DNA from: Candidatus Thalassarchaeaceae archaeon
GTDB lineage: Archaea; Thermoplasmatota; Poseidoniia; Poseidoniales; Thalassarchaeaceae
DNA: 17,643 nucleotides
Assembly: GCA_030747885.1 (NCBI GenBank)
Contig: JASLJW010000105.1
Span: forward strand, 1 to 17,643
Direction of reading: 5' to 3'
Shown one piece after another: positions 7,250-14,831 of the stretch; the stretch's first letter is position 1, and each line of letters begins with the position of its first letter. The position numbers were made by a program, and so were the translations under genes. The notes below the pieces were generated by a model. That model did not search any database, was not told where the DNA came from, and saw only the letters and a program-made list of their open reading frames with translations.

Positions 7250-9928
7250 TCAATTATTTTCATCTTCGAAATTTTCTTGATTGAAAGAAGTGGTTAACGG
7301 GGGGGAAATTGGAGTGTCCTGTCTCATTGGATTCGATGGGTTGAATGTTGCTCTTAATTCCTCAATTTGGTTGTTTTTCAACAATAATATGCTACCTCCA
7401 ATAATACCTGATAAGAAAATCAAAATTAGAAGAATTGATGCTATAGAAATTGATTGATTTGACAGGATATCCTCTTGGGTCCGTATCAATGGGTCGTCGG
7501 GATCTGCATCTAAATTATCTCCAACTCCATCGCCATCTCTGTCAGACCATTCCATTTTATCAAATGGAAATGCGTCCAAATTATCCCCAATACGGTCTCC
7601 GTCTGAATCAAGACATTCTAAGGGATCTTGGGGCCACTGATCTTGATTATCCCCACAACCATCACCATCAGAATCTATCCAATCAAGAGGGTCATTAGGA
7701 AATGCATCTGTATTATTTCCAATGCCGTCTCCATCTGTATCACTCCATTCAGACGGATCATTGGGAAATGCATCGCCATTATCTCCTACACCATCATTGT
7801 CTGAATCAACCCATTCTGATGAGTCATTAGAAAAGACATCTTGATTGTCTCCATAGCCATCACCATCTGTATCATTCCAATCATTAGCATTAGTCGGGAA
7901 GGCATCTATGATGTCTCCATAGCCATCACCATCTGAATCTGGACAGCCTAACGGAAATTCTGCAAAACCAATCTCGTTTGGGCAAACATCAGAATTGTCA
8001 CCGACTCCATCAGTATCTGTATCTGACCATTCTGAATTATCTAATGGGAATGCGTCAGATGTATCGCCAACACCATCTCCATCTGTGTCAGTGCATTCTT
8101 GTGGATTCATTGGGAAATCATCTGAATTATCTCCACACCCATCTCCATCTGTATCTGTCCACTCGGTTGGATCATTTGGGAATGGATCTTCTCCATCCAA
8201 TACACCATCATCATCGGAATCACTGTCCAACGGATCTGTACCTTGTTGGTCTTCTGTAGAATCTGGGACTTGATCTCCATCAGTGTCCAGATCTTCACTA
8301 TCTTTACAACCATCATTATCCAAATCATTTCCAACAGTACCAATTATGCCTAATGGACAAGAGTCAGTTTGATCAGAGTAGCCATCATTATCATCATCAT
8401 CATCAATTGTATTTGGACAACCGTCATCATCGTGATCTGGTCCAGATGAATACGGACATGGATCAATTGCGTCGTTTTTCCCATCACCATCCGTATCTCT
8501 CTGATTTGATGAGCATCCATTTGAATCCACTAACTCTCCTGTTGATGTTAGGGGGCATGAATCACCTCCATTCGAAACCCCATCTAAATCGTCATCCCTC
8601 TGGCTCCATGAGCACCCATCGGAATCAAGTGATGTTATGTTCTGAGTCCATTCACAAAGATCAAGGGAATCTATGACTCCATCGCCATCTGTATCTGCAA
8701 TTCCAATTTTTTCAACTCCATAATGCCCGATAAATCGATGCATTACTCGTGTAGGATGTGCCTTATCAAAGAAAAGAAATTCATCGACCCGGGGGGAAAT
8801 AGGGTCTCCATTATTGCAAATTGGTAACGGTAACAACGAGGCCCCCCCATTACAAGCAGCATTTTGAGTGTCGGTAAATCCTAGAGCTTCCTTATTTTGC
8901 AATATATCGTTAAAAATACTCCATGCATCAATAGTGTGTATTGTTACATTCAACTCATTGGTGAGATTGTTGAGTAAAGTGCTTAATTTCTGATTATAAG
9001 AAATGACTTCTGAACGCATAGTTGATTGTTGATTTTGGCTGCGACTAAGTACTTCAGGAGTAAGATCCAATGGCGGTAAATTTGGAACAATAAATTCGGT
9101 TGCCCCTACCAATTCCAACTGTCGAATATGGGATTCCATGTTAGAAACTATAACATTAGAATTTGCTGAACCATAAAGGAAATCATTTCCTCCAGCCCAT
9201 AATGAAATCACAGTGCTACTTGGGATTTGACTTTGGACATTTGCTAGATAACTGTTGATTTGTGATCCTACATTTGGTAGTACAATGTAGGAATATCCGG
9301 CACCTGTTTGAGAGCCGCCAAAGGCACGATTATCTCCGGTAGAAGTTCCCGTCCCAATAGATGTGGAAACTCCATATGCTGCAGAAACTTGTTCAATCCA
9401 TACTGGGCCATTGGAAAATCTGCCTTGCCAATAAGGTGGAACATCTGGAACATTAAGTGATGATCGGGCATTACCCATATCACTCAATGAATCGCCAAAA
9501 ACAACCAAATTTCCAATTGATGGAAGTATGCTCTTACGGAATGTCATAAATTCTAACGTTGTTGAATCTACAATATTACTATTCGAGGTTTGGATTGTTT
9601 CGATTGTTAATTGATAGAAATGATCGCCCGTATAAAATTGAGAGATTTCAAGGTCAACATTTGCACTTGATCCAGATGTTTGAATTTCGATTGTTTCAGT
9701 TTTAATTACGTTATTTGACTCCCCAACAAGGTCCCATGAAATTGTAAAATTGGTATTGTAAGGTGCATCTCTAATTGTGATTGTGATTGTTACTACTTCA
9801 TCTGAATGCCAATCATTCTTTGTTAACTGGTGGTCAACTATTGTATTAGAACGATTAGAAGATGCTAGGGCTCCAGATGATGTGGAAAACAGCAATACAA
9901 TCAAAATTAACAATGCACGTATGCGCAT
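7250..9928 (-). CDS. Secreted GDSL/SGNH esterase on a thrombospondin type 3 stalk with membrane anchor
   Basis: An 892-residue surface hydrolase, numbered from the ATG at 9928. Residues 1-22 are a classic signal peptide (MRIRALLIL). Residues ~24-130 look like an Ig-type beta domain. Residues ~135-410 are an SGNH/GDSL hydrolase: block I FGDSLSDMGN with nucleophile Ser147, block II Gly in AFGGS, block III GGND at 246-249, and block V DKAH with Asp388 and His391, so all catalytic positions are present. Residues ~412-813 are Asp-rich, Ca-binding thrombospondin type 3 repeats. A membrane helix follows at ~827-850, then a 42-residue tail. It probably hydrolyses ester bonds in lipids or polysaccharide acyl groups outside the cell, with the repeats as a Ca-stiffened spacer. 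Other starts are ATG 9940 and TTG 9952; I prefer 9928 because it gives the cleanest signal peptide. It lies about 20 bases after the four-helix protein gene. Confidence 0.88.
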   Translation of the reverse strand: MRIRALLILIVLLFSTSSGALASSNRSNTIVDHQLTKNDWHSDEVVTITITIRDAPYNTNFTISWDLVGESNNVIKTETIEIQTSGSSANVDLEISQFYTGDHFYQLTIETIQTSNSNIVDSTTLEFMTFRKSILPSIGNLVVFGDSLSDMGNARSSLNVPDVPPYWQGRFSNGPVWIEQVSAAYGVSTSIGTGTSTGDNRAFGGSQTGAGYSYIVLPNVGSQINSYLANVQSQIPSSTVISLWAGGNDFLYGSANSNVIVSNMESHIRQLELVGATEFIVPNLPPLDLTPEVLSRSQNQQSTMRSEVISYNQKLSTLLNNLTNELNVTIHTIDAWSIFNDILQNKEALGFTDTQNAACNGGASLLPLPICNNGDPISPRVDEFLFFDKAHPTRVMHRFIGHYGVEKIGIADTDGDGVIDSLDLCEWTQNITSLDSDGCSWSQRDDDLDGVSNGGDSCPLTSTGELVDSNGCSSNQRDTDGDGKNDAIDPCPYSSGPDHDDDGCPNTIDDDDDNDGYSDQTDSCPLGIIGTVGNDLDNDGCKDSEDLDTDGDQVPDSTEDQQGTDPLDSDSDDDGVLDGEDPFPNDPTEWTDTDGDGCGDNSDDFPMNPQECTDTDGDGVGDTSDAFPLDNSEWSDTDTDGVGDNSDVCPNEIGFAEFPLGCPDSDGDGYGDIIDAFPTNANDWNDTDGDGYGDNQDVFSNDSSEWVDSDNDGVGDNGDAFPNDPSEWSDTDGDGIGNNTDAFPNDPLDWIDSDGDGCGDNQDQWPQDPLECLDSDGDRIGDNLDAFPFDKMEWSDRDGDGVGDNLDADPDDPLIRTQEDILSNQSISIASILLILIFLSGIIGGSILLLKNNQIEELRATFNPSNPMRQDTPISPPLTTSFNQENFEDENN
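7511..8188 (-). repeat. Nine 66-nt coding repeats (22-residue Asp-rich units)
   Basis: Inside the stalk of the GDSL protein, nine units of 22 residues follow the pattern D-x-F-P-[N/x]-D-P-x-[E/D]-W-x-D-x-D-G-D-G-x-G-D-N. One irregular 28-residue unit (CPNEIGF...PLGC) interrupts them between units 3 and 4; 9 x 66 + 84 = 678 bases matches the span. The DxDxDG core is the Ca-binding loop of thrombospondin type 3 repeats. Synonymous differences between units show they are not recent perfect copies. Confidence 0.85.
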
Positions 9929-9948
9929 TACTAATTCCATCCTTTTTC

Positions 9949-10905
9949 TCAATTGGATTTACTCATTCCACCAACGATTCCCAATACACCAGAAACAATT
10001 GCTAAAACGGCAGCAAATGCTGTGATGAAGACACCTGTGGATGCCCCCATTGTACTTCCTTCTGAACTTGGAAGCAACAGATACCAAACAAGTACTGCTA
10101 ACATCATCAGAACTCCGCTGGCTAGTGATACCCACTTTCCATGCGCTTCTATTCCACCTGGTAGGTTTACTCCAACCATCCCAAGAATTGCGAATACAAG
10201 TGCCACTAATGCTACTATTGTTCCTAGCCAAAGAACGATTCCTCCTGTTGAACCTGCTGAATCTCCTCCTTCACAATCTGCCTTATCTGAAGTAGCATTT
10301 GCACGTTCTTCAGTGAGTGTTAGATTTAATCCCCCTAAAGCTGCCATTTGTTCCCCTGCTACGATTGCTGCCATAGTCAAATCATATCTATTCTGACAAA
10401 AATCGGCAGTTGCTCCAGTAATGCTACTTTTACCATCGTGCTTCTCAGTAGTCTCTGCAATTGATGCGTTAGTCATCCCTTCAGAAAGTAATACTACCGC
10501 TTGTTGAATACACACTTGTTGAATTGTTTGGTTTTCAATTTCCGAACAATCAATGGTTAGGGCCGATAGACCCGAAGAAGTAGACATTCCTGTTTCATCT
10601 GCATCTGAGCTTAACCATGAACCATTGAATTGTCCAACTGCTGAAAGAATTAATGCAAGTACAATACAAACTACTGCTGCTATGGCCATGATGTCAAGGC
10701 CGCTTTCTTCAGACGGATCAGTAGCCACCGGTTGGGGAATCATTGGAGCAGTCATCTGCGGGGATTCCATTGCTGGGGCAGGTGCTGCAGGTGCTGCAGG
10801 TGCTGCTTGGAAATCAGGATAATATTGTTGAGTATAAGTCACTGCTTGTTCTGGCAAATAACCTTGTGAAATCAGGCCGTCATAGTAGGTTTGTGCGTCG
10901 CTCAT
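9949..10905 (-). CDS. Unrecognised four-helix membrane protein with N-terminal YY motif
   Basis: A 318-residue protein of unknown function. Residues 1-32 form a short, probably cytosolic element with paired tyrosines (QTYYDGLISQGYLPEQA, QQYYPDF). An Ala/Pro linker (AAPAAPAAPAP) and a Pro/Met-rich stretch follow. Membrane helices lie near 72-92, 222-246, 258-278 and 289-313. The large loop at 93-221 holds four cysteines (120, 132, 170, 211) and several N-glycosylation sequons, so it is probably outside the cell and disulfide-linked. I chose the ATG at 10905. The frame stays open to 11019, but that extension would overlap the start of the divergent hisS. It lies directly upstream of the GDSL esterase gene, probably in one transcript, so a role in surface display or stress sensing is possible but unproven. 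Confidence 0.75.
   Translation of the reverse strand: MSDAQTYYDGLISQGYLPEQAVTYTQQYYPDFQAAPAAPAAPAPAMESPQMTAPMIPQPVATDPSEESGLDIMAIAAVVCIVLALILSAVGQFNGSWLSSDADETGMSTSSGLSALTIDCSEIENQTIQQVCIQQAVVLLSEGMTNASIAETTEKHDGKSSITGATADFCQNRYDLTMAAIVAGEQMAALGGLNLTLTEERANATSDKADCEGGDSAGSTGGIVLWLGTIVALVALVFAILGMVGVNLPGGIEAHGKWVSLASGVLMMLAVLVWYLLLPSSEGSTMGASTGVFITAFAAVLAIVSGVLGIVGGMSKSN
10781..10807 (-). repeat. Three 9-nt repeats encoding an Ala-Ala-Pro linker
   Basis: Three tandem copies of GGTGCTGC[A/T] on the plus strand encode AAP AAP AAP on the minus strand, in the linker after the N-terminal motif of the four-helix protein. Such short in-frame repeats can change copy number by slippage. Confidence 0.7.
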
Positions 10906-10940
10906 GTAGAATATATGGGAGGGTGGACTGGATAACACTA

Positions 10941-10958
10941 TTCCCCTTTTCAGGGGAA
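10941..10958. promoter_or_regulatory. Inverted repeat in the divergent four-helix protein/hisS promoter region
   Basis: TTCCCC and GGGGAA form a perfect 6-base inverted repeat around a 6-base spacer, in the middle of the 98-base region between the start at 10905 (-) and hisS at 11004 (+). It may be an operator or a 5' hairpin. No strong TATA box or Shine-Dalgarno is visible for either gene, so initiation may be leaderless. Confidence 0.35.
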
Positions 10959-11003
10959 GTTTGGGGGGATGACTGATGAACCAGTGATGATGTATCACAT
11001 CAC

Positions 11004-12260
11004 ATGGTGGAACGTCCACGTGGAACTCGGGACTTCTATCCAGAAGATATGGGGTTACGAAATTGGCTCTTTGAGAAGTTTCGCGCAGCGTCTATAGCAC
11101 ACGGATTCGAAGAATATGATGCTCCAATTTTGGAGTATGAAGAACTCTACACTCGAAAGCAAGGTGAAGAAATAACTCAACAGTTATTCAATTTCGAAGA
11201 TAAAGGAGGGAGGAAAATGTCTCTTAGGCCAGAAATGACTCCTTCGCTTGCTAGAATGGTTATGGCTCAAGCCAAGACTTTGCCTCTTCCAATCAAATGG
11301 TATTCTATTCCTCAATGTTGGAGATATGAGCGGACACAAAGGGGGAGAGGGAGAGAACACTACCAATGGAATGTAGATATTTGGGGTTCTGAAAGTACTG
11401 CGGCGGATGCGGAGCTCATCTCAATTATGGTTCATTTTTTCAAAAGTGTGGGTCTTAGTTCAAAGAATTTAGAAATTCGAGTCAGTAGTCGTAAAGTCTT
11501 GGAAGAAGTATTAGGATCCTTGGGGATTGAAGGTGAAGGGTTCACAAAAACATGTATTATTATAGATAAAATGGACAAATTACCTTCCGAAGTTGTAGTA
11601 AACCAATTATCAGAAATTGGGTTGGATATTGAAGCAATTTCAACAATACAACATGTCTTGGGGATTAGAAGTTTAGATGAGTTAGTTCAAACAATGGGAG
11701 AAGAAAGTGATGCGGTAGCGGAACTGAGTGTATTATTCCAAATGATGGAGTCCTATGGCCTGACTGATTGGGTTGGATTTGATGCTTCAATTGTTCGCGG
11801 GCTTGCTTACTATACTGGACCTGTCTTTGAAGCACATGATCGAAATGGAGAGTTGCGAGCCATTTGTGGTGGTGGAAGATATGATCGATTACTATCCAGT
11901 TTAGGTGGTAACGATATGCCTGCAACTGGATTTGGATTTGGGGATATGGTCATCATGGAACTATTGAATGAATGTGGGTTGTTACCAGATATTGCATCTA
12001 CATGTGAAGACGTAGTTGTTGCATTGAGTGAGGAGTTGCGGCCGGCTGCAATGTCAGTAGCATCTAAGTTGCGAAACAAGGGCAGAACTGTAGATTTGAT
12101 TCTTGATAATAAAAAATTGAAATGGGCATTTCGTCACACAGAAAGAATTGGGGCATCTAGACTTGTCATGATTATGCCTGAAGAATGGAAAGCAGGAAAA
12201 ATCCGAATCAAGGATCTAAAAACAGGAAATGAAGAGGATGTTTCATTCATTGATTTGTGA
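11004..12260 (+). CDS. hisS: Histidyl-tRNA synthetase
   Basis: A class II aminoacyl-tRNA synthetase that charges tRNA-His; 418 residues, a usual length. The N-terminus has the family opening RPRGTRDFYPEDM. Motif 2 is clear near residues 104-128 (QCWRYERTQRGRGREHYQWN). The HisRS-specific histidine A motif is near 265-275 (RGLAYYTGPVFE), followed by CGGGRYDRL (histidine B/motif 3 region). The last ~90 residues are the anticodon-binding domain. The GPVFE form and the motif 2 loop suit an archaeal-type enzyme. The ATG at 11004 places RGTRDF at the normal distance from the N-terminus. It is a single gene, ending 12 bases before the convergent M50 gene. Confidence 0.96.
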   Translation: MVERPRGTRDFYPEDMGLRNWLFEKFRAASIAHGFEEYDAPILEYEELYTRKQGEEITQQLFNFEDKGGRKMSLRPEMTPSLARMVMAQAKTLPLPIKWYSIPQCWRYERTQRGRGREHYQWNVDIWGSESTAADAELISIMVHFFKSVGLSSKNLEIRVSSRKVLEEVLGSLGIEGEGFTKTCIIIDKMDKLPSEVVVNQLSEIGLDIEAISTIQHVLGIRSLDELVQTMGEESDAVAELSVLFQMMESYGLTDWVGFDASIVRGLAYYTGPVFEAHDRNGELRAICGGGRYDRLLSSLGGNDMPATGFGFGDMVIMELLNECGLLPDIASTCEDVVVALSEELRPAAMSVASKLRNKGRTVDLILDNKKLKWAFRHTERIGASRLVMIMPEEWKAGKIRIKDLKTGNEEDVSFIDL

Positions 12261-12272
12261 AATATTAACTAT

Positions 12273-13157
12273 TTACACTAATTCAGAAAACGTTGCAAGA
12301 ATGGGATCAATTCGTCCAGTAATTGTGGCAAATGCCAATCCCAATGTAGATATCATAAATATCCAAAATATTGGTTCAGACCAGGTCTTCACTTTACGTC
12401 CATCCAATGGACCGTAAGGAATCATGTTGAATGCTGCTAGAACAGAATTACCCCAAAGCCAAGCGATGACAAAGTTTTCTACAAAAATGTTTGAAGTTAA
12501 TCCAAGTAGTAAACCCCCTCCAACTAACCCAATGGAGAAGAGTACAATATTGGAAATTGGGCCGGCTAAAGCAATCTTTCCATTCTGGGCCTTGGAGATA
12601 TTTCCAGCCACCATTACAGCCCCTGGTGCCATGAAAACGATACCTAACAATGCAGCAATTAAAATTCCAGTTTTCAACCCTTGGGGGTCCGCTCTAAATT
12701 CTGCCCAACAACCATAATGGCGGGCCAGATATTTGTGTGCCAATTCATGAATGATGAATGCTGGACCCAAGGCAAGAATGTACAATGTACCCCAGATTAA
12801 CATAGAAATCAGAACGACAAGTAACGAATCTCCATTGGAAAGAATGCTGAAAATTCCACCCATCCGCATGAATGCTAATGCAAGTCCAAAAGCAAATGTG
12901 GCCAATGCTAAATCATTCAATTCCTTCTTAGAAAAGTGCCAAAATGAACCACTATGTTTCTGAACTGGTTGTTGAAAATACATGGTGTCCATGAATCCAT
13001 GTAAAAAAGCAGCACCTGATGTTCTCTTTGGGCCTTGTTCAATTATTACGCGAACATGTTGCCTAGAGTCTGTGTTATTTTGTGAAGTGTTTCGGGTGTT
13101 TTGGAAAAAATCCTGTTCAAGGACATCTAGACGGGGGTCGCGTTCATCTTTAGCCAA
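12273..13157 (-). CDS. M50-type (site-2 protease-like) membrane metalloprotease
   Basis: A 294-residue intramembrane zinc protease of the S2P type. The HExxH motif is HELAH at 137-141 inside a membrane helix. The second family motif, N-x-x-P-x-x-x-LDG, is NMIPYGPLDG at 244-253, with Asp252 as the third zinc ligand. An AGPISN segment at 198-203 matches the conserved GP..N turn. About five to six membrane helices lie between 83 and 280, with a hydrophilic N-terminus of ~75 residues. No PDZ or CBS domain is present, so it is a minimal form. The substrate is unknown; relatives cut membrane-bound regulators. The start is a TTG at 13157, chosen because AGGGTGA stands six bases upstream; the next Met is near residue 56, inside the conserved frame. 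It lies 38 bases downstream of the flavoprotein gene. Confidence 0.85.
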   Translation of the reverse strand: MAKDERDPRLDVLEQDFFQNTRNTSQNNTDSRQHVRVIIEQGPKRTSGAAFLHGFMDTMYFQQPVQKHSGSFWHFSKKELNDLALATFAFGLALAFMRMGGIFSILSNGDSLLVVLISMLIWGTLYILALGPAFIIHELAHKYLARHYGCWAEFRADPQGLKTGILIAALLGIVFMAPGAVMVAGNISKAQNGKIALAGPISNIVLFSIGLVGGGLLLGLTSNIFVENFVIAWLWGNSVLAAFNMIPYGPLDGRKVKTWSEPIFWIFMISTLGLAFATITGRIDPILATFSELV

Positions 13158-13163
13158 ATCGAT

Positions 13164-13170
13164 TCACCCT
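13164..13170 (-). promoter_or_regulatory. Ribosome binding site for the TTG start of the M50 gene
   Basis: AGGGTGA on the minus strand, six bases before TTG at 13157. It supports a non-ATG start. Confidence 0.6.
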
Positions 13171-13195
13171 TCGATTACTATTTTGTAGCCCGTTT

Positions 13196-14764
13196 CTAAT
13201 TTAGGGTTGTTATGGCTCCTTCAGCGTCCACAATTAACGCATTAGAATGTTTTTCATTCATTTCTGGATAATCGGTTCTTCGATGGGAACCTCTAGTTTC
13301 TTCTCTTGCTTCAGCAGCAGATACTATTGTTCTAGCAAGCGCAAGCATTCCCTGAAGTTCTAATGCTCGAATCAATTCTGTATTCATTACAACTGATTCA
13401 TCAGAAAGGTGAATGTCTGCCTGGACCATTTCTTCTATTTTTGTGGCACAAGATGACATTGATGATGCCTTTCTCTCCAAACCCATATCTGAATTCATTA
13501 ATCTACGGAGAGAAGCGATTGTAGCGCCAACAGTATTACCACTTTCCGAACGAGATAATGTTTCGATATGATTTTCTGATATCATGGCCAATTCTTCCAA
13601 TGCATCTCTCCCACCAAAACCAACCGTTCCAATCCATTTGGCTGCTGATGATCCAGAATTTGAGCCCCCAATTAAATCATCCAAAAGGCGATTTCCAGAA
13701 ATTGTGTCTGCGCCATGCATTCCTGAATTAGAGGAGCCTCCAGTTGCATACAGGCCCGTCAACCATAAATTGGAAGAAAGGAGTGCTCGTCCTTGATCGT
13801 CAACAACTACTCCTCCTATCGCATAATCTGGTTGAGGTTCGATTGGTACTACATCTGTCCAAATATCTATTCCAAAACGAGAGGCGAGAATTTGCTCAGT
13901 GGTTGCAAACCATCCTCTTTGGGATTTAGGAACAGATCTAGCATCCAATACATGGGTTTCTTCCATCAACGAAATTGAAATTTCAGTCATGGATCCAGTT
14001 ATTTCAACATCATCTCCATTGGAAGTTCGTAATCTTGCTCCTGCATCAATCAATGAAATAGGGAGGCGGTAATTGGAAGTCGGAACACAAAATGGATACC
14101 ATGAAACAAATTCCATTCCACTAAGTTTAGCTCCTGCCCTCAATGCCAGAGATGAGCCTAGTCCAGAACCTCCTTCGTCATTCCATAGTCCAGAATGATC
14201 GTCAGTAGCCAAAATTACGGCTTTCCCTTGTATAGGGGCAATTACCCCTGTTTGGATATCTAAAACTACTACGCCTCTAATTCGTTCACTTTCATTACAA
14301 ATCGAAATAACTTGTAAATCGTGTTTCCGCGGGATTCCTCTTTTCATGCATTGCTCTTCTAATATTCTGACTATCTCTCTACCAGTTGAGTCACCGGCAC
14401 AACACAATCGAGGTGAAGTGTGTCCAGGGGCTTTTGCTGAATATGGGGATCCTGATCCGTTTCTCTGGAGATTCAATCCCCATCGTTCAAGTTCAATAAG
14501 ATGAGATGTTGCTAAAGAGCATCTTTGTTCAACAACTACTGAGTTTGTTAGTCCAAGTCCTGCAGATGCTGTGTTCTCAACATGTGCAATATGGTCAGCT
14601 TCTGCGATAGAGGCTGCAAATCCTGTTGAGCCGGTCATAGACTGTCCACTACCTGGCCCATTAGTTCCAATCACAGATACTGTAGCACCAGCATCTGATG
14701 CTGCAATTGCTGACCTCAATGCAGCAATACCAGAACCAATGACAATGACATCCCATGACTCCAT
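13196..14764 (-). CDS. Fumarate reductase/L-aspartate oxidase-like flavoprotein with altered active site
   Basis: A 522-residue FAD protein of the SdhA/FrdA/NadB family. The dinucleotide-binding GSGIAAL motif is at 10-16, AVILATDDHSG at 182-192, a capping domain follows, then PDYAIGGVVVD at 312-321 and GLYATGG..SGMHGADTISGNRLLDDL at 337-364. The C-terminal helical domain has ALELQGMLALA and AREETRGSHRRTDYPE, as in the family. Overall it is nearest to NadB. Key positions differ: the flavin-linking His of SdhA (SHT) is Met43 (SMT), the substrate HPT is WYPF at 222-225, and the HYxxGG His is Asp313. Normal succinate or aspartate oxidation is therefore doubtful. The ATG at 14764 has GGGTGA four bases upstream; an ATG at 14803 would add 13 residues. 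No SdhB, nadA or nadC gene is adjacent. Confidence 0.75.
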   Translation of the reverse strand: MESWDVIVIGSGIAALRSAIAASDAGATVSVIGTNGPGSGQSMTGSTGFAASIAEADHIAHVENTASAGLGLTNSVVVEQRCSLATSHLIELERWGLNLQRNGSGSPYSAKAPGHTSPRLCCAGDSTGREIVRILEEQCMKRGIPRKHDLQVISICNESERIRGVVVLDIQTGVIAPIQGKAVILATDDHSGLWNDEGGSGLGSSLALRAGAKLSGMEFVSWYPFCVPTSNYRLPISLIDAGARLRTSNGDDVEITGSMTEISISLMEETHVLDARSVPKSQRGWFATTEQILASRFGIDIWTDVVPIEPQPDYAIGGVVVDDQGRALLSSNLWLTGLYATGGSSNSGMHGADTISGNRLLDDLIGGSNSGSSAAKWIGTVGFGGRDALEELAMISENHIETLSRSESGNTVGATIASLRRLMNSDMGLERKASSMSSCATKIEEMVQADIHLSDESVVMNTELIRALELQGMLALARTIVSAAEAREETRGSHRRTDYPEMNEKHSNALIVDAEGAITTLN

Positions 14765-14768
14765 TGAC

Positions 14769-14774
14769 TCACCC
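14769..14774 (-). promoter_or_regulatory. Ribosome binding site deciding the flavoprotein start
   Basis: GGGTGA on the minus strand, four bases before the ATG at 14764. It places the start directly before the FAD-binding strand. Confidence 0.55.
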
Positions 14775-14831
14775 GATGAGCCGTCCACTAGAAGCAACAA
14801 CATAAACGCGGCGGCGAGATTGGTTGTGAGG

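Noticed and set aside
7511..8188. CRISPR-like look of the regular repeats
   Set aside because: The period of 66 bases lies within one continuous coding frame, units adjoin without unique spacers, and differences are mostly synonymous or conservative.
7450..8676. Several plus-strand open frames opposite the Asp-rich stalk
   Set aside because: They are low-complexity (His/Leu- or Ser/Pro-rich) mirror translations of the repeat region and have no independent coding signs.
10906..11019. Upstream extension of the four-helix protein frame to 11019
   Set aside because: It would cover the whole divergent region and overlap the hisS start. The sequence after Met at 10905 (SDAQTYYDG) looks like a true N-terminus, while the extension looks like unselected sequence.
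13196..14764. Calling the flavoprotein a plain succinate dehydrogenase (sdhA) or L-aspartate oxidase (nadB)
   Set aside because: The substrate and flavin-linking residues differ and no partner subunit gene is adjacent, so only the family level is supported.
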